DNA from: Acidimicrobiales bacterium
GTDB taxonomy: Bacteria; Actinomycetota; Acidimicrobiia; Acidimicrobiales; JABEUL01
Length of the DNA: 8,311 nt
NCBI GenBank assembly: GCA_027451605.1
Contig: DAIDJA010000068.1
Location: 1 to 8,311, forward strand
Direction: 5' to 3'
Shown here: positions 6,230 to 8,311 of the stretch, piece after piece
How the letters are laid out: the number at the start of each line of letters is the position of its first letter
How positions within the stretch are numbered: position 1 is the first letter of the stretch
The notes under the pieces: generated by a model
Seen by the model: only the letters and a program-made list of their open reading frames with translations
Databases searched by the model: none
Told to the model about the DNA's origin: nothing
Translations under genes and position numbers: made by a program

Positions 6230-7349
6230 TCACCGGAATGTGACGCCGCACCGAAACTGAAGCAGATTCCGGCCAGCGCTTCCTTGAAATCCGGGAAAGT
6301 TTATTCATAAGTTCCACGGCTTCGGGATCCTCGGTTGACGGTTTTGTTTCTATTAAGCCTTTAGCCAGCATATCTTCTACAATTTCTTCACCTTTTTGAG
6401 TCCTAATTACCAAAAGCGTCCAGTCTGAATATTTGCCGATTCCACCCGCAGATATATCGGCGTGTTCGGCGGCAAAATCGGGGCAACTTTTACATCCTTC
6501 CCGCGTCCATTTGTGGGCTTCCTTCAAAGGGACTTCGTGATAGGAGCCGTCATGACACCAAATCTGAAATACACCTTTAATATTCATCTTCTTGATGGAT
6601 TCACGCTTAATGTTATAAGTAGCGTCAAAAAGTTCATCAAATATAGAGTCGTTAAAAGTCTTTGAGCAAAGTAATCCAATACTTAATACAAATCTTTTGG
6701 AGGTCTTCCCGGCCTTTCTGGACGAAAGTGCTCCGGGGACTGAAGCCTGACACCCCATTCCGACAAGAGCCAAGCGATCAACACCTTTTTCGGCAGCCTC
6801 AAAATATGCCAGGGGGTTAGCCGAATATGTATATCGACTGCCTGCCCCGCCGATAATTTCTTCTTTGGTGGTTGCTACGGTGGGAACTGCCTTCCAACTT
6901 GTTCCGTCTCCTTCTAAGGTCGAGATTAACGCTCCGTTGATTATGTCATTTTCCAGAGCATAGAGCAGTATAGAACTGACTACGCCTCCGTCCTGACCAA
7001 TATCGTTTAGACTTTGGTCGGTGGTTCTTGCTAAAACTAAACTCCTGTAAATTCCCGATACTTCATCGTCGTTTCGATTGCGCTCATGCATGAAAATATC
7101 TATCTCGGATTCCCAGTCACGAAATCTGGGACACGCCCTTGTACAAAGAGTACATCCTCGTTGCCCGTGAGTACAATCGGCCTTGCCACCATCGATGTCG
7201 AGGTGGTACGGTTTATAAATACCGTCTGAATCTTCATATTTAAGTACGTCGTGAGGGCAGACAATTACGCAAGCCGAACAGCCCGTGCAAAGTCCTCCGG
7301 TTACTACTTCGCTATATAATTCTTTCCATTGTGGTTTTTCCGGTGGCAT
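6225..7349 (-). CDS. coenzyme F420 hydrogenase/dehydrogenase beta-subunit (FrhB) family protein
   Basis: A 374-residue iron-sulfur flavoprotein of the FrhB family, whose members couple F420 or ferredoxin-type electron carriers to varied reductions. Domains in order: two 4Fe-4S sites, first C21-x2-C24-x2-C27-x3-C31-P, then C59-x6-C66-x2-C69-x3-C73-P; the FrhB N-terminal part with QDGGVVSSILLYAL at 119-132; and the FrhB C-terminal part with GAGSRYTYS, VGMGCQ (Cys200), LLCSKTF (Cys228), EGCKSCPDF (Cys286, Cys289) and ADISAGGIG. Such C-terminal cysteines bind another cluster in characterised relatives. The ATG at 7349 has no Shine-Dalgarno, but TACTAT sits at -12 to -7, suggesting a leaderless mRNA. 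It leads the run of four minus-strand genes. F420 use is inferred from the family; relatives include chlorophyll-pathway and polysaccharide-linked reductases, so the substrate is open. Confidence 0.9.
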   Translation of the reverse strand: MPPEKPQWKELYSEVVTGGLCTGCSACVIVCPHDVLKYEDSDGIYKPYHLDIDGGKADCTHGQRGCTLCTRACPRFRDWESEIDIFMHERNRNDDEVSGIYRSLVLARTTDQSLNDIGQDGGVVSSILLYALENDIINGALISTLEGDGTSWKAVPTVATTKEEIIGGAGSRYTYSANPLAYFEAAEKGVDRLALVGMGCQASVPGALSSRKAGKTSKRFVLSIGLLCSKTFNDSIFDELFDATYNIKRESIKKMNIKGVFQIWCHDGSYHEVPLKEAHKWTREGCKSCPDFAAEHADISAGGIGKYSDWTLLVIRTQKGEEIVEDMLAKGLIETKPSTEDPEAVELMNKLSRISRKRWPESASVSVRRHIPVR

Positions 7350-7355
7350 ACTTAT

Positions 7356-7361
7356 ATAGTA
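7356..7361 (-). promoter_or_regulatory. -10 hexamer positioned for leaderless transcription of the F420-type operon
   Basis: On the minus strand TACTAT occupies -12 to -7 relative to the A of the ATG at 7349, matching the TANNNT spacing known from leaderless actinobacterial genes. No ribosome site exists. A good -35 is lacking; TTGCAC at 7383-7388 is 21 bp upstream of the hexamer. Confidence 0.5.
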
Positions 7362-7363
7362 AG

Positions 7364-7401
7364 CAAAATTTTAGGCTAAAGTGTGCAATTTAGAAATTTT
7401 G
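7364..7401. promoter_or_regulatory. nested inverted repeat over the operon promoter, candidate operator
   Basis: CAAAATTT (7364-7371) faces AAATTTTG (7394-7401), and inside them CTAAA (7376-7380) faces TTTAG (7389-7393), with a 4-base asymmetry on one side. The element spans the region where the -35 of the minus-strand operon should be, so a bound protein would interfere with or assist RNA polymerase. The AT-rich composition weakens the case. Confidence 0.3.
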
Positions 7402-7921
7402 TTATAAAACTGTTCAAATCACAATCGCCAGTCAACCATAATCTACGATTACGTATTTTTAGAAAGCCGCCTTTCAGGGCTATTTGGAATTTGATTATCA
7501 TCTCCCGGTTCGATTAAATTCGCATTCAAGATTTGCTACGAGCAATTTCCCGAAACCAGTAATTCATATCGCATTAGTACCCGGTTTTAACTCAGAGGCG
7601 AATCGCAGCTTTAGAGAACTTAGGAAGTCAATATATTTACAGAAAATCACCAAAAATTAACTATTTGGCTTCCAAAAAAGGCAATTAGATTATCCAACGA
7701 ATTCTACGATCAGAAAGTAACTTTGGATACAAAACGTATATATTGAGATATTCAGCCCAAGTTTGTGCTTTAAACAGGGATTAACTATCAAGAAATTAGG
7801 TAATATCAAAAAAACGCATAATAGGCAAAACACCCTTTGGTCCTTGTATGCTTTGTCGAACTATGTGGGCATATTAAAATCCGCTAATCTCTTTTGCTTG
7901 CCATCGATTTAAACCACGGCA

Positions 7922-7950
7922 TTGACCTTAAAGGTTGATTCATATAAACT
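7922..7950 (+). promoter_or_regulatory. sigma70-type promoter candidate reading toward crcB
   Basis: TTGACC (7922-7927) and TAAACT (7945-7950) are separated by 17 bp, the best-spaced hexamer pair found by eye. Transcription would begin near 7957 and give crcB a leader of roughly 260 nt. Confidence 0.4.
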
Positions 7951-7967
7951 TATATAGTTGGTGTGTT

Positions 7968-8003
7968 TTCCTAGGGAAGTATGCAGTTGGCACAATCTAG
8001 GAA
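7968..8003 (+). repeat. inverted repeat in the putative crcB leader
   Basis: TTCCTAG (7968-7974) pairs with CTAGGAA (7997-8003), with a 22-base loop. A run of eight T occurs at 8027-8034, too far downstream to make this a standard terminator. Confidence 0.3.
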
Positions 8004-8072
8004 CTTAATATCTATTAGCCTTTAACTTTTTTTTAGATAAATGTGATGCATTTGAAAATTCATACGATAAAA

Positions 8073-8090
8073 ATTGGCTTTTTTGCCAAT
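8073..8090 (+). repeat. hairpin with a six-T loop in the crcB leader
   Basis: ATTGGC (8073-8078) and GCCAAT (8085-8090) are perfect complements around TTTTTT. The stem is short, and no T run follows, so it is more likely a structural or protein-binding element than a terminator. Confidence 0.35.
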
Positions 8091-8219
8091 CCGATACTTT
8101 CCATCAACACATTTTTTAGACCGGCTCAAGAGTTAACGTAAAATGTTTAAAATGCAATGAAATTCAAAGATGAGTAACTCCATAAAGTTGTTGCTTGCTA
8201 AAAACCGAGTTAAGTGCGT

Positions 8220-8311
8220 ATGAATAATCTAAAATATTTGATCTACATCGCCATCGGAGGTTTTGTGGGAACATTGCTTCGATACGAAATTTTTAATGCT
8301 ATAAAAAGCTC
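8220..8311 (+). CDS. crcB: CrcB/FluC-like fluoride channel, 5' part only
   Basis: The window ends after 30 codons. The visible N-terminus is a hydrophobic first membrane segment, LKYLIYIAIGGFVGTLLRYEIF (residues 4-25), with the GG-x-x-G-x-x-x-R-Y pattern typical of CrcB, the small dual-topology membrane protein that exports fluoride. A GTG six bases earlier (8214) is an alternative start; an in-frame TAA directly before it rules out anything longer. GAG at 8207-8209 is a weak ribosome site. A typical protein would be about 120 residues, and actinobacteria often carry two crcB copies side by side, so a second copy may follow beyond the edge. I saw no fluoride riboswitch signature upstream. Confidence 0.75.
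   Translation, partial: MNNLKYLIYIAIGGFVGTLLRYEIFNAIKS

Larger units (their letters stand above)
7350..8213. other. 864-bp gene-free divergent spacer
   Basis: Lies between the head of the minus-strand operon and the crcB-like gene. It is AT-rich, with stops in every frame and no protein-like translation. Near its left edge are the leaderless-type -10 (7356-7361) and an inverted repeat (7364-7401). Toward the right are a promoter-like pair (7922-7950), an inverted repeat (7968-8003), a run of eight T (8027-8034) and a small hairpin (8073-8090). Nothing supportable is seen between about 7405 and 7920; a decayed gene or a non-coding RNA cannot be excluded. Confidence 0.55.

Noticed and set aside
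6462..6665. 67-codon plus-strand open frame inside the flavoprotein gene
   Set aside because: Antisense shadow of the FrhB-family coding sequence, whose conserved cysteines on the other strand explain the region.
144..7782. GCTTTAAGCAGGGATT at 144-159 resembles GCTTTAAACAGGGATT at 7767-7782
   Set aside because: A single 15-of-16 match is expected about once by chance in an AT-rich window of this size, and the surroundings do not align.
8140..8219. possible fluoride riboswitch tail (GATGAGTAACTCC around 8169-8181) before crcB
   Set aside because: The upstream GG-N-GATGG and CCGCC blocks needed for the pseudoknot are absent, and the resemblance is only a few bases.

Overview
The window looks like a chromosomal piece of a low-GC actinobacterium. 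The strongest clue is a compact minus-strand run coding for the three-gene set that is widespread and largely restricted to Actinobacteria: an MSMEG_4193-type histidine phosphatase, a DUF3090 protein and an SCO1664-type kinase-like protein. A coenzyme-F420 hydrogenase/dehydrogenase beta-subunit-like iron-sulfur flavoprotein lies directly upstream. Actinobacterial-style etfBA genes fit the same picture. By eye the base composition is AT-rich and the spacers are far more so than the genes. A deep or low-GC lineage, for example among Acidimicrobiia-like groups, is my inference, not a proof. Roughly 72% of the window is coding; several spacers are unusually long (about 390 to 860 bp).

Layout, left to right. 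Positions 1-201 are an AT-rich leader with a long palindrome and a TTGACA-containing dyad. A cytoplasmic-type glycerophosphodiester phosphodiesterase follows (202-954, +). Next is a 583-bp spacer with a possible decayed copy of the phosphodiesterase 3' end, a GC-rich stem-loop and several short repeats. Then come etfB and etfA (1538-3306, +), closed by a long perfect stem-loop. After a 435-bp spacer comes a small VOC/glyoxalase-fold protein (3742-4119, +). Convergent with it is the minus-strand block read from 7349 down to 4274: F420-hydrogenase-beta-like protein, histidine phosphatase, DUF3090 protein, SCO1664-like protein. An 864-bp gene-free divergent spacer follows, and the window ends inside a crcB-like fluoride channel gene (+).

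How they may work together: EtfAB would pass electrons from acyl-CoA-type dehydrogenases to the quinone pool. The phosphodiesterase would recycle glycerol 3-phosphate from phospholipid head groups. The two loci share a promoter-proximal dyad (positions 95-118 and 1481-1504) with the same symmetry centre and pair-preserving changes, suggesting a common regulator. The four minus-strand genes look like one operon of unknown biochemical purpose, with features suggesting leaderless transcription at its head, a hairpin between genes 1 and 2, and an 8-nt overlap between genes 2 and 3. No mobile element, CRISPR array, tRNA or rRNA is visible.
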